Assembly (NCBI GenBank): GCA_020186115.1
Contig: WSYJ01000166.1
Span: forward strand, 62,001 to 126,000
DNA length: 64,000 nucleotides
Direction: 5' to 3'
Source of the DNA: Histomonas meleagridis
Taxonomy: Eukaryota; Parabasalia; Tritrichomonadida; Dientamoebidae
Position numbers and translations under genes: made by a program. Below, one piece after another: positions 43,558 through 51,765 of the stretch. The stretch's first letter is position 1, and each line of letters starts with the position of its first letter. The notes under the pieces were generated by a model. It did not search any database. It was not told where the DNA came from and saw only the letters and a program-made list of their open reading frames with translations.

Positions 43558-43584
43558 AGGGTGCCCCAATTAATCGTACGTTAA
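43558..43584. promoter_or_regulatory. Divergent promoter: GGGYRCCC palindrome plus CGTACGTTAA
   Basis: AGGGTGCCCC at 43558-43567 and CGTACGTTAA at 43575-43584 lie in the 83-bp gap between the repeat-protein gene (minus) and the NASP-like gene (plus). Both motif types recur near other start codons here: the palindrome near minus-strand genes at 49690, 60181 and 63006, the CGTTAA motif near several plus genes. Confidence 0.45.
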
Positions 43585-43611
43585 CTTTGCAAAGAACTTT
43601 GCATTGTTCAC

Positions 43612-44232
43612 ATGGACGAAATTCAGGAATTGCGCTTGGAGGCTCAAGCTTTATTCAATGACAAACACTACTACGAAGCATGCTCTGCCTATAGTGAGCT
43701 TCTTGAAAAGATATTCACACCTGAAACCCCATTAAGTTTGGAAGTTTGTCGCGATTTTACCAACTATGGAAAATGTTTAATCCTTTCAGCTGAATCAGAT
43801 GAGGAAGAAGACGTTGATGCATCTTTAGAAATAGCTTGGGAAGTATTAGAAAATGCGCGCCATGGATATGACCTTATTGACCAAGACGGAAGCTATGACT
43901 CTGAACTCATAGAGGTACATGAACTCCTTGCTGAAGTTGCAACTAAGAACGGAAATATTGATGAAGCTCAAGATCAATACAAAATAGCAGCAGATATCGG
44001 ATTATTAAATCCAAGTATATCATGGAGAATAACTTTAAATAATCTTTTTATGCGCTCTGTTATACTTAAAGCTGGCCGATTGCTTGTTCCAGCTCGAGAT
44101 GCATTAGATGAAGCAATTAGATACATAGACGAACAACTTAAAAAAGTGGGTAAGGAACAAGACAAAACAGAGCTCCTCAAATTCAAAGAAGAAATGATCA
44201 CACGTAAAGAGGAGCTTAAAGATGCAAAATAA
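43612..44232 (+). CDS. NASP/Sim3-type TPR histone chaperone
   Basis: 206 residues. TPR-like helices with the typical N-terminus (EAQALFNDKHYYEACSAYSELLE), an acidic insertion (ESDEEEDVD, ~63-72) and the SHNi-TPR hallmark SLEIAWEVLENARHGYDL (~74-91), then HELLAEVATKNGNIDEAQDQY. NASP/Sim3/Hif1 proteins carry H3-H4 or H3 variants to chromatin, and the acidic insert contacts histone. It is shorter than animal NASP but close to fungal Sim3-like cores. Nuclear or cytosolic. Good match to the family; orthology is inferred. Confidence 0.8.
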   Translation: MDEIQELRLEAQALFNDKHYYEACSAYSELLEKIFTPETPLSLEVCRDFTNYGKCLILSAESDEEEDVDASLEIAWEVLENARHGYDLIDQDGSYDSELIEVHELLAEVATKNGNIDEAQDQYKIAADIGLLNPSISWRITLNNLFMRSVILKAGRLLVPARDALDEAIRYIDEQLKKVGKEQDKTELLKFKEEMITRKEELKDAK

Positions 44233-44509
44233 ACAACAAGCATAAAATCATTTTTTTCAAAATTTGTCATGACAAATTAGATGTGTGAAATCTTTCTAAA
44301 CCCTTTGGACAGTTTAGATATCAAAAATATAATTTCACAATTCAAAGTTATAATATTGATTTTTGTATTACAAATGATATAAAATAACAAATTAAAGTCT
44401 CTTTAAAAGGATGTGTTCGGAGTTCTCTTCCTAATTTTAATATAAATTAATAAATATATATCCTAATAAGAGAGTAATAAAATCAAATCTAATATATTCG
44501 ATATATTTG

Positions 44510-45062
44510 GGCGATTTCTTAATAATAAACAGACACACGAATCATCTTATCTTCTTGAAGATATGATTGAACATAATTTTATTGAACCAAGCATTGTAAA
44601 AAACAACCAAGTGCTTATTTTGTACATCATCTTAATAATAACGTCTAAAGATATATTAGTAATCCATTTAAGGGAATATGATTTTGTAAATTATGAAGAA
44701 CTATCAAAGAATGATTAGGAATTACAAAAGAAATCATTTAAAGATAATCCAAATGAAATTGCAAAAATAAATCGAAATGATGAAATAGAAAAACTTTAAG
44801 AAATATCATCACAAACAAATTTTGATTTTAATCAAATATTTGAACCATCAATTTATCATAGATATTCATATATTAATAAAGAAAATGTTCATTAATTGAT
44901 TACGCAGCATTTTTTGGATCAATTAAATGCTTTAAATATTTACTTATGAATGGCATATTTCAAAATAATATTTGAAAATTATTTTAAATATTTAGAACAG
45001 CACTTATTTATGCATCAGGGATTGGCTATACAGAAATTGTTAAATTACTTCTTGCGACTTAA
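44510..45062 (+). pseudogene. Decayed ankyrin-repeat gene of the DUF3447 type
   Basis: Stop-riddled frames still read NPNEIAKINRNDEIEKL, SSQTNFDFNQIFEPSIY, LIDYAAFFGSIKCFKYLLMNG and ALIYASGIGYTEIVKLLL. These are typical of the large trichomonad/Dictyostelium-like DUF3447 ankyrin family (…IDYAAFFGSIxCFKYLLxNG…). At least five in-frame stops (for example near 44718, 44799 and 44894) and frame changes are present, and the gene is truncated at both ends. It fills most of the ~1.1-kb gap between the NASP-like gene and the next gene. Confidence 0.7.
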
Positions 45063-45331
45063 TTTTATTCATTTATTCATAATTTTTTGTTAACAATAAA
45101 ATTCATAACCAAAATATAAATATTTGTAATAATTATCTCAGAATCCACAAAATATATTTTGGAATGAAACCAATGCAAATTTCATCAACACCAAAATCTT
45201 CACAGGTTATGTGTAATTACACATGAAATTTCATCTTTTAAAACATCTTGTAGAAAAAGTTTAGATTTTTAAGTGAAAGTATTATATAATATATATTTAT
45301 TTATAAACAGATTATTAAGTGCTAATTAAAG

Positions 45332-46009
45332 TCATTTTTTCCGCTTCTTCTTTGTGTTTGATAGATATGCTATTCTTGCACTTGGGAGTTCTATCTTTTC
45401 CTTATGAGTCTGCTTTAAACTTTTGGTATTTTTAGCAGTTTTCATATTTTCAAGCTTTGCTTTGATTAAATTAATGTTCTTCTGTTCTTCTTGAAGACTT
45501 CGCAACGTTTGACGTTCCCTTTCATATTCTTCTCGAATAAGTGAACACTCTTTATAAAGTTCATATTCTGCTTGCTCTTGATAATATTGCATTTCTAATT
45601 GACTCATTTCTTGTGCTTTTTTCTCTTCATTGTGAGCATCTTTTTGTAAACTTTTAAGTATCTCCTTTTGCTCTAGTTCCTGAGATTTTAATAAGTCGTC
45701 TGCTTCTTGAAGTCTTTCTTGATAGTTTTGTTGAATTTTTTGAATTTGTTGTTGATATTCGAGATTTGCTTGTTCTAAAATTTTTTTTTCTTCTTCAATA
45801 GCTTCCAATGAGGCTATGAAGTTAGAAATTGCAAAGCGACGATTTGATAAAATATTCGCAGAGTCAATATCATATTGAATATATTGCAAATTTTGTTTTG
45901 CAAAAAGAATTAATTGAGGTCTACTAAATGAAACCCTATGACGATTTCTTGTGTTATTTTTGATTTCTTCACTTGAATAAATTGGTGAAGAATCAAAATT
46001 AACATTCAT
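45332..46009 (-). CDS. Coiled-coil protein, unknown function
   Basis: 225 residues. The N-terminus (~1-35) is Ser/Asn/Arg-rich with RHRVSFSRPQ. Residues ~60-195 are a continuous Glu/Gln/Lys coiled coil. The C-terminus is basic (LSNTKKKRKK), compatible with a nuclear localisation or nucleic-acid contact. No family is recognised. The 5' neighbour is the divergent Myb gene about 210 bp away. Confidence 0.65.
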   Translation of the reverse strand: MNVNFDSSPIYSSEEIKNNTRNRHRVSFSRPQLILFAKQNLQYIQYDIDSANILSNRRFAISNFIASLEAIEEEKKILEQANLEYQQQIQKIQQNYQERLQEADDLLKSQELEQKEILKSLQKDAHNEEKKAQEMSQLEMQYYQEQAEYELYKECSLIREEYERERQTLRSLQEEQKNINLIKAKLENMKTAKNTKSLKQTHKEKIELPSARIAYLSNTKKKRKK

Positions 46010-46220
46010 TCAATTCTTGCCAGAATTAAAACCTTTCAATTTAAGGACATTCAAATACGGTTAATTTTATTGGTAATGTCTTTTTGCTCCCATATATTTT
46101 GAAATAGAATTTGTGAGCATAACGATATATATTTCCTCCGATAAAAAACTTCACCATACAAAAGTAATTTTATCGTTTTCGTAAATTCAAGAAGTTAATT
46201 TGGCGGGTTTTTAAAAAAAG

Positions 46221-46787
46221 ATGGCTTACCAAACAATCATACCAACTGCACAAAATATCCCAACTCAACTTATGAATTGGCTTCAAACATCACAAGCTGT
46301 ATTACAAACCACTCCACAGCTTCCTAAGCCAGCAATTTCAAGAAGAAAGTTTTCACATGAAGAAGATGAAAAGTTAAAAAGCTTTGTTGATACTTATGGA
46401 GAAAATGATTGGAGGAATATAGCTTCTAGGATGGAAAACAGGAATGCTCGTCAATGTCGTGAAAGATGGAAACATTATCTTTCTCCAAATGTTTCGACAG
46501 GGCCATGGACTAATGCCGAAGATACGCTTCTTTTCGAAAAATACAGTGAATTTGGACCACAATGGGCAAGAATTGCCAAATTTTTCACCAACCGAACTGA
46601 TATCAACGTAAAAAATCGCTGGATTAGTTTGAACGGGAAGTCACGAAAGCAAGTAAAATTGGAACAAGAGCGATCAAATGCTCAACAACCAGTTCAGTCA
46701 TTGGAAACTCCTCAGCCAATCCCTACTCAGCCAGAACAAGAGCACTTGCAACAACAAGAACAAAGTCAACAGCAGTCCGGTCAATAA
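46221..46787 (+). CDS. R2R3 Myb-type DNA-binding protein
   Basis: 188 residues. Myb repeat R2 ~41-88 (FSHEEDEKL..., Trp64, Trp83; the first Trp is Phe44) and R3 ~92-140 (GPWTNAEDTLL..., Trp96, Trp115, Trp134). Recognition-helix-like NARQCRERWKHYL and NVKNRWISL are visible. A Gln-rich C-terminus follows (QQQEQSQQQSGQ). Myb proteins are the largest transcription-factor family in trichomonads and several bind core-promoter elements. The TTAACG core in many promoters in this window would suit such a protein, but no link to this one is shown. Confidence 0.9.
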   Translation: MAYQTIIPTAQNIPTQLMNWLQTSQAVLQTTPQLPKPAISRRKFSHEEDEKLKSFVDTYGENDWRNIASRMENRNARQCRERWKHYLSPNVSTGPWTNAEDTLLFEKYSEFGPQWARIAKFFTNRTDINVKNRWISLNGKSRKQVKLEQERSNAQQPVQSLETPQPIPTQPEQEHLQQQEQSQQQSGQ

Positions 46788-46822
46788 ATGTACATTTCCA
46801 AACGATTTTAAAAGGTTTAAAA

Positions 46823-46833
46823 ACGACCGTTAA
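46823..46833 (+). promoter_or_regulatory. ACGNNCGTTAA motif 8 bp before an ATG
   Basis: ACGACCGTTAA ends seven bases before the ATG at 46841, so either the 5' leader is extremely short or the motif overlaps the transcription start. It is the closest motif-to-ATG spacing in the window. Confidence 0.5.
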
Positions 46834-46840
46834 TCTATGT

Positions 46841-47689
46841 ATGAAAACAAATGTACGGAATGAAGCATTGTTAAAAACAATTACTGATCTTGGGAAATTT
46901 CAATCTAAAACATTTCATCCAGCTCGTAGAGAAAAAAGTATTATTCAAGATGATACTGAACAATTAGCATTAACAGCTGAAACACTTCGCACATTGCAAG
47001 CGAAAAACTCTCATCTAAAGAAAAGCGTGAACTCAATTGAGAAAGAAATATCATATCTTCAAGAAATGATAGATCGCCATAAAAATTACATAAATCAAGT
47101 TATTGAAGAACATAATAAACATGTTTCCAGTCTCAAGCAGCAAATTAAAAACAGGCGTGAGCAAATTGAAAAAATAAATGATACTAAAGAACCCCCTACA
47201 ATGAATCAAATTTACGCACTTATTAGGCAAATTCAAGTCGAAGGAATGGCAGCCAAGAGGAGGGCTGAAAGCGCGATGAAAATGCAAGATGTCAATTCGG
47301 TATTATCTGGAGAAAGACTTCGAAGATTTCATGATTATCTCCAACCAAAACCCACAGATAAAATTTTACAAGTCGACCCAAAGGTTCGAAAATCGTATAT
47401 ACGAATGGAGGAGAACGTGTTCAAGGTCTCCGAATTACAAACGCAACTCAAAAGCCTCAGGATATTTAACAAAAATTTAGAAAGGAAAATCATAGAACTT
47501 AACTCTAATTATGAAAATCTCCAGTCAAATGAGGCCGCTGTCCAAAAGGAAATTGCTAATAAGAAAGAAGAACTAAGAAACGAAATTACAATGAGAAGCG
47601 AAGAAATGGGAAAACTTGAATGGAAAATTGAATGCTTCGAAATTACAAAGGAAAATCTCAATTTGCAACATAATACAGTTCTGTACTAA
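46841..47689 (+). CDS. Coiled-coil protein, unknown (possibly cytoskeletal)
   Basis: 282 residues; coiled coils at about 45-110 and 185-270, separated by a less helical basic part (RLRRFHDYLQPKPTDKILQVDPKVRKSYIRM). The two-coil arrangement with a conserved-looking basic hinge is reminiscent of flagellar or basal-body proteins, but I cannot assign a family. The start follows the ACGACCGTTAA motif, 53 bp after the Myb stop, so the Myb and this gene are packed head-to-tail with separate promoters. Confidence 0.65.
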   Translation: MKTNVRNEALLKTITDLGKFQSKTFHPARREKSIIQDDTEQLALTAETLRTLQAKNSHLKKSVNSIEKEISYLQEMIDRHKNYINQVIEEHNKHVSSLKQQIKNRREQIEKINDTKEPPTMNQIYALIRQIQVEGMAAKRRAESAMKMQDVNSVLSGERLRRFHDYLQPKPTDKILQVDPKVRKSYIRMEENVFKVSELQTQLKSLRIFNKNLERKIIELNSNYENLQSNEAAVQKEIANKKEELRNEITMRSEEMGKLEWKIECFEITKENLNLQHNTVLY

Positions 47690-48217
47690 TGCTATACATT
47701 GTGTTATACAAAATACATTTAATGATGCTTTTTCTTTAAGCAACGATATATTGTATTAATATTTTAAAGAATTTTTATTTTGGGCAACTGAATTATTTTT
47801 TTTTTATTTCAAAGATTTTAGTGAAACCTAAAAATAGATAATAAACGTTCTCGTCAACTTTTTGTTTCGTCTTGACTTTTTGAGATATTTATCAATTTTT
47901 ATGTTATTATCGGTTCCACTTTTTGAACAAAATTGAGATATCTCAAAAAGTTATTTTTCAGGCAAACCCAAATTTTTTTGTTTGATGGGAAACAACTACA
48001 AAAATCGAACAAAAGCAGAGCTTAGCCAAACATATCCTTTTTTGCTTACAAATTATGTGCAAGATTTAGAATCTCTTGAATAATTTATTTTTAATATGAG
48101 TGAAGATATCATTGCAATGAATTTGATAAATCATTTTTTCAAGCTTGAATTTGGTTCTTAATCAATTAATACCTCATCAATTCTATCACAAATGAATTAT
48201 ATTTTATTTATAGAGTT
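47690..48217. other. Spacer containing an inverted repeat
   Basis: It contains 14-bp inverted arms ACTTTTTGAGATAT (47875-47888) and ATATCTCAAAAAGT (47938-47951) about 50 bp apart. The right arm also contains the palindrome GAGATATCTC. The spacer is bounded by a plus-strand and a minus-strand gene, both transcribed toward it, so the repeat could be a bidirectional 3'-end signal. Nothing else is seen. Confidence 0.5.
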
Positions 48218-49690
48218 CTATGGGAATTCGAAGTTATTGTCTTCTTTAAAATCTTTTGCAAATGGATCTTCATCAACATGTGAAATATTTGAAACCACTG
48301 AAATATGATCAATAATTTCATTATCTTCCTCACTTAAGTTAATTGATTCGTTTTTAATTTTATTTTTTTGCATACGAATTATTATAACTAAAACGAAACA
48401 AATTATAACAATAAATACAACAACACAAATTATAACAATAATTATAATATTCATTTTGTCATTGCCATCGTTATAATTATCGTTGTGATTAACATTTATA
48501 AAATACATTGAGTAATATGTATAATATGTTGAATAATGAACAACACTGTAAACATAAAATATATATTCAGTGAACACGTAAATGTGCGACGAATTAACAA
48601 ATGACATGAAAAACGTATTCGATGCAAATGAATCCTCAATTACAAGCGTCTTAGTAACAGAATGTATAAATGTTAAAGAATTTGTTAATGTTAAATTCGC
48701 AATATCACTATCCGAACTGAATGCACTCGTTTTTGTATATGTGTTACTTTTAGTGTATGTATTAGACTTAGTGTATGTGTTAGATTTAGTGTATGTGTTA
48801 CTTAGCGTGAATGTGCTTGTTTCGCTAAATGTTTCTGTCTCTATGTTATCGACGTTGAATGTGAGGCTGTAAGAGTACCCGCTGTGCAGCTCATCAGTTC
48901 GATATGTTGCGTTGAAATATCGGCCATCATCGAAAAATGATAAAATAATATCATTTTCGAGTGTCTGTGGGAAGACAATGATTGAGTAAGTAATTTCAGT
49001 ATATGTTTCATCGAATGAATAAGGACAATCCGTGATGCACCAATTCGATAGTACATCTCCAGTTGCCGTGGCAGTGCCTGTTGGTATGTTGAATACCCCA
49101 TTGTGCCTCAGGCCACTAAGGTATATCGAAAAATTACGACTAGGTAATTTGGCAAAATGTAATTGTATTAGAAGCTTAGTCATAACATGTGTAAAGTTCA
49201 ATTTTACTGTGGGTGATTCTGATGAGCCGGTTCCAACTGCATACATGAAATCGATGTTACTTTGGTTCAATTGAATACTAGTATCTGCTGATATAATTGT
49301 TGCTATTTCAGTCATCCACGGATAATAGGCAGTAAATGCAACTTCATCTGGAGTATTATAGTATATTTCTGTATAAGCTTTTAGAGGAGTGAATGCTGAC
49401 CCATATGTGATGTAAGGAACATTAGCATAGGTTTCAGCTCCTGATGTACACGTTATACCAATTGTATCACCAGGCTCCCAAGTAATGTCAAATGCAAGAA
49501 GGATTCCTTCTGTGGAAAACCAGTCTTCAATTGAACAAGTTATATCTGGTATACCAGGTATCGACGGTTCAAGTTGAAGAAAATTTGAGTTTAACTTTAA
49601 CGCAGTTCTTGAAGTCATTTCTGTTGTGTTATTCATAACTCCATTTGCCTTGCTAATTAACAAAGTAATCCCAAAGATAATAAAACTCAT
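48218..49690 (-). CDS. Fimbrillin (Mfa-like) ectodomain on a trichomonad surface stalk
   Basis: 490 residues from ATG 49690 (signal peptide MSFIIFGITLLISKANG; an upstream in-frame ATG at 49762 lacks a leader). Residues ~25-290 resemble Bacteroidetes fimbrillin/Mfa-like folds: EVAFTAYYPWM, then IDFMYAVGTG, VKLNFTHVMTKLLIQLHF (the FxHxxxKLxFxL hallmark), GVFNIPTG, VFPQT and SGYSYSLTFNV. These are the beta-strands and spacing of PF13149-type proteins as I remember them. A trichomonad module follows: SNTYTK hexapeptides, LTLTNSLTF, YSTYYTYYS, one TM helix and a tail with DEDPFAKDFKED. Likely laterally acquired adhesin ectodomain. A GGGGCACTCC element precedes the start. Confidence 0.72.
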   Translation of the reverse strand: MSFIIFGITLLISKANGVMNNTTEMTSRTALKLNSNFLQLEPSIPGIPDITCSIEDWFSTEGILLAFDITWEPGDTIGITCTSGAETYANVPYITYGSAFTPLKAYTEIYYNTPDEVAFTAYYPWMTEIATIISADTSIQLNQSNIDFMYAVGTGSSESPTVKLNFTHVMTKLLIQLHFAKLPSRNFSIYLSGLRHNGVFNIPTGTATATGDVLSNWCITDCPYSFDETYTEITYSIIVFPQTLENDIILSFFDDGRYFNATYRTDELHSGYSYSLTFNVDNIETETFSETSTFTLSNTYTKSNTYTKSNTYTKSNTYTKTSAFSSDSDIANLTLTNSLTFIHSVTKTLVIEDSFASNTFFMSFVNSSHIYVFTEYIFYVYSVVHYSTYYTYYSMYFINVNHNDNYNDGNDKMNIIIIVIICVVVFIVIICFVLVIIIRMQKNKIKNESINLSEEDNEIIDHISVVSNISHVDEDPFAKDFKEDNNFEFP

Positions 49691-49785
49691 GGAACATTTT
49701 TGGGGCACTCCGGTAAAAACGGTTTCGTGATTAATAAAGTCCGTTTGAATGCCATTGACCAAATTTTAACGGTTTTAGGAACAAA
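49691..49785. promoter_or_regulatory. Divergent promoter, fimbrillin-like gene and small gene
   Basis: 95 bp with TGGGGCACTCCGG adjacent to the fimbrillin-like gene, then AAAAACGG, and TTTTAACGGTTTTAGG about 12 bp before the plus-strand ATG at 49786. TTAACGG is the same Myb-like core seen elsewhere. Promoter role is inferred from location. Confidence 0.4.
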
Positions 49786-49980
49786 ATGTCAACAACAACT
49801 TCATCCAAAACCCCAGAATCTGACGCCAACATACAACAAGAACACAATCAACGCGAACAAGATTGGAAAGACTTTGAAATTCCGGAGATTCCTCCAATGG
49901 ATGATTCAACAATTGAAGCAACATTATCGACCAAATATGATTTGAACACATTATTCCAAAAGATGCGATCAATTAACTAA
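49786..49980 (+). CDS. Small acidic protein, unknown
   Basis: 64 residues, MSTTTSSKTPESD at the N-terminus and a conserved-looking C-terminal half (DWKDFEIPEIPPMDDSTIEA, then YDLNTLFQKM). Short linear-motif proteins of this size are found as small complex subunits. I do not recognise the family. The start is supported by a TTAACGG promoter element 12-18 bp upstream; the stop is followed by AT-rich spacer. Confidence 0.55.
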   Translation: MSTTTSSKTPESDANIQQEHNQREQDWKDFEIPEIPPMDDSTIEATLSTKYDLNTLFQKMRSIN

Positions 49981-50185
49981 AAATTATTATTAATATGGTT
50001 AGGTTGTACTTTTTATGGAAAACTATTTTTTTTTAGAATAAATGATTACGATAACTTTTGCCAAATATCGAACTTCTTAATTTTAAATGTGTATCACCTC
50101 TGCTAATATCTGACCTGAGTCAAAACAAAATAACAAATATATTATTCTTCATTTGAGTGTCTGATATGTAAAAAAAACAAAAAAC

Positions 50186-50257
50186 TGGGTGAACCGTGAA
50201 TCGAACACGGATCTATTGAGCCACAATCAACAATACTAACCACTATACCATTCACCC
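50186..50257 (-). tRNA. tRNA-His (GTG anticodon)
   Basis: 72 nt including the discriminator. Acceptor GGGTGAA/TTCACCC pairs fully. The anticodon loop TTGTGGC gives GTG. The T-arm CCGTGTTCGATTCACGG is intact. T-rich downstream sequence on the minus strand (50165-50184) fits pol III termination. No intron is present. Confidence 0.93.
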
Positions 50258-50451
50258 TTTCATTTATTTAAAATTATTATATATTAAATGCATCAAAATT
50301 ATACCTCAAGAAATACCTTATATAAGCTCAAAATAAAAGCCACAAAAAATTTATTTGTACGCAACCCAATCTAAAGGCTCTTTGTATTTTTTCAAAAAAA
50401 TAAAACAAAAAAACTGATTTTAATAAAAAAAAATGTGTCACAAATTTGTGC

Positions 50452-50898
50452 CTATATGTTTTGTTCCAATATTTTTGTTATAATATCTCTATATTTTTCT
50501 AGAATAAAAAAATATGCTCTATTTCCAATTTTTGAAGAAATGACTAATTCAATAAAACAGTTGTTAAACCCTGGTATCTCAAGAATTTTGTATGATTTTA
50601 TTTCGTTGTAGAATATCCTATCCTGAAATTTTTGGGAATAAAGAAATATAGCATCTGTTTCGAAAAAAAGTTCTGCTTCATTTCCTTCCCAATCACGAAC
50701 TTTTAGTGATGACTTGGGAAGAGTTTCTGCTTGAGTTTTATCACCTTCGTAAATTGCATAAAGTGGGCCCATTTCAATAATTTTTTTATGATTTTCTTGA
50801 TTTTCTCGTAGATACCTTTGAATTGATTTAGGCGATGAAAAATTGCTGATTTCAACTTTGTTACTACTTCCTGCACAGCAACCACAAAATGAACCCAT
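50452..50898 (-). CDS. Small protein with myristoylation/palmitoylation N-terminus
   Basis: 148 residues starting MGSFCGCCAGS. Gly2 with Ser and Cys nearby is a classic N-myristoylation site, and Cys5, Cys7 and Cys8 are palmitoylation candidates. The rest (~55-148) looks like a small beta-rich PH-like fold ending in a helix (EKYRDIITKILEQ). It is probably peripheral at the plasma membrane or endomembranes. Family unknown. The upstream 60 bp contain AAACGACCGTTATA (50947-50960), a variant of the ACGNNCGTTAA motif. Confidence 0.75.
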   Translation of the reverse strand: MGSFCGCCAGSSNKVEISNFSSPKSIQRYLRENQENHKKIIEMGPLYAIYEGDKTQAETLPKSSLKVRDWEGNEAELFFETDAIFLYSQKFQDRIFYNEIKSYKILEIPGFNNCFIELVISSKIGNRAYFFILEKYRDIITKILEQNI

Positions 50899-50948
50899 TT
50901 TTGGTTTGTGCTTTGTTTAACACGATAGCGCCGATAAATAGTTGTAAA

Positions 50949-50958
50949 ACGACCGTTA
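50949..50958. promoter_or_regulatory. ACGACCGTTA motif, acylated-protein promoter
   Basis: ACGACCGTTA lies about 50 bp upstream of the minus-strand ATG at 50898. It differs from the full ACGNNCGTTAA motif only in its last base. The motif faces away from the gene. Confidence 0.4.
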
Positions 50959-51720
50959 TATCACTTAATTTTGTGAAAAAATGATTTGAAAACCTTTTCT
51001 TCGCAAAAGCATCTGCGGGTGGTGCGACAAACATTGAAGAGTTGATTATGCAATTTTTGAGTAGAGTACTACAAAAAGGCAAATAAAAGCAATTAAAGAT
51101 TCAATATTTCATGATTAAACACTATTTTTCAAACTAATTCATTTATTTATGCTATTATTTTACATACTTTGTAAAACTATATCTGAAGAATTAATAATGT
51201 GATTCATAAACCAATATGTTGCATGATTTGTATATTGCCTTATAAAAAAGATTAATAAAATTACTTCTTTTAATTAAAAATATTGTTTTAAATTTATTTT
51301 ATATCTGTCGTAAGAAAAATAAATTATGTTACTTTTAATGAAAAGAACCAAGTTTTCATACCAAAGTGAAGAAAAATTTAATTCAAAAAATATTCAAGAA
51401 AGAATTTTCAAGTCAATCTTCCAGATTTTATGTTACATGCCATTTAAGAAATCGGATTTTAATTTTTTTTTTTTCTTCATTAATATTTAAGTTTAGAATT
51501 GATAAAGCTGATTGAGACAAAAGGAATTTTATCAATTTCAGTGATTTCAATGTAACCATTTGATGCTAATATAAAATCCAAGACTTCGTATTTAAAAATC
51601 ATGATTAAAAACATTTAGACCAAAGAACAAAAAACTGTTTCACACAAAATTGAAAACCTTATTTGCAGTTTTTATATGATCATTAGGGGTTTAATTTCAA
51701 TTAATTTTTTTGTTTCCTAA
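50959..51720. other. Gene-free spacer upstream of the kinesin gene
   Basis: About 760 bp of AT-rich DNA with no supported frame, RNA gene or repeat. It separates two genes pointing away from it, so it may hold additional regulatory DNA. Confidence 0.45.
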
Positions 51721-51726
51721 AATTAA

Positions 51727-51750
51727 ACGTCCGTTAAACCAACGTACGTT
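51727..51750 (+). promoter_or_regulatory. Double CGTT motif, kinesin promoter
   Basis: ACGTCCGTTAA (51727-51737) followed by the palindrome AACGTACGTT (51741-51750), then an initiator-like TTTCATTTTTC directly before the ATG (51766). The strongest instance of the recurrent motif in the window. Confidence 0.55.
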
Positions 51751-51765
51751 TAGATTTCATTTTTC

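Noticed and set aside
47851..47960. Inverted repeat as a mobile-element end
   Set aside because: Arms are short and AT-rich, with no partner, target duplication or transposase; kept only as a weak 3'-end candidate.
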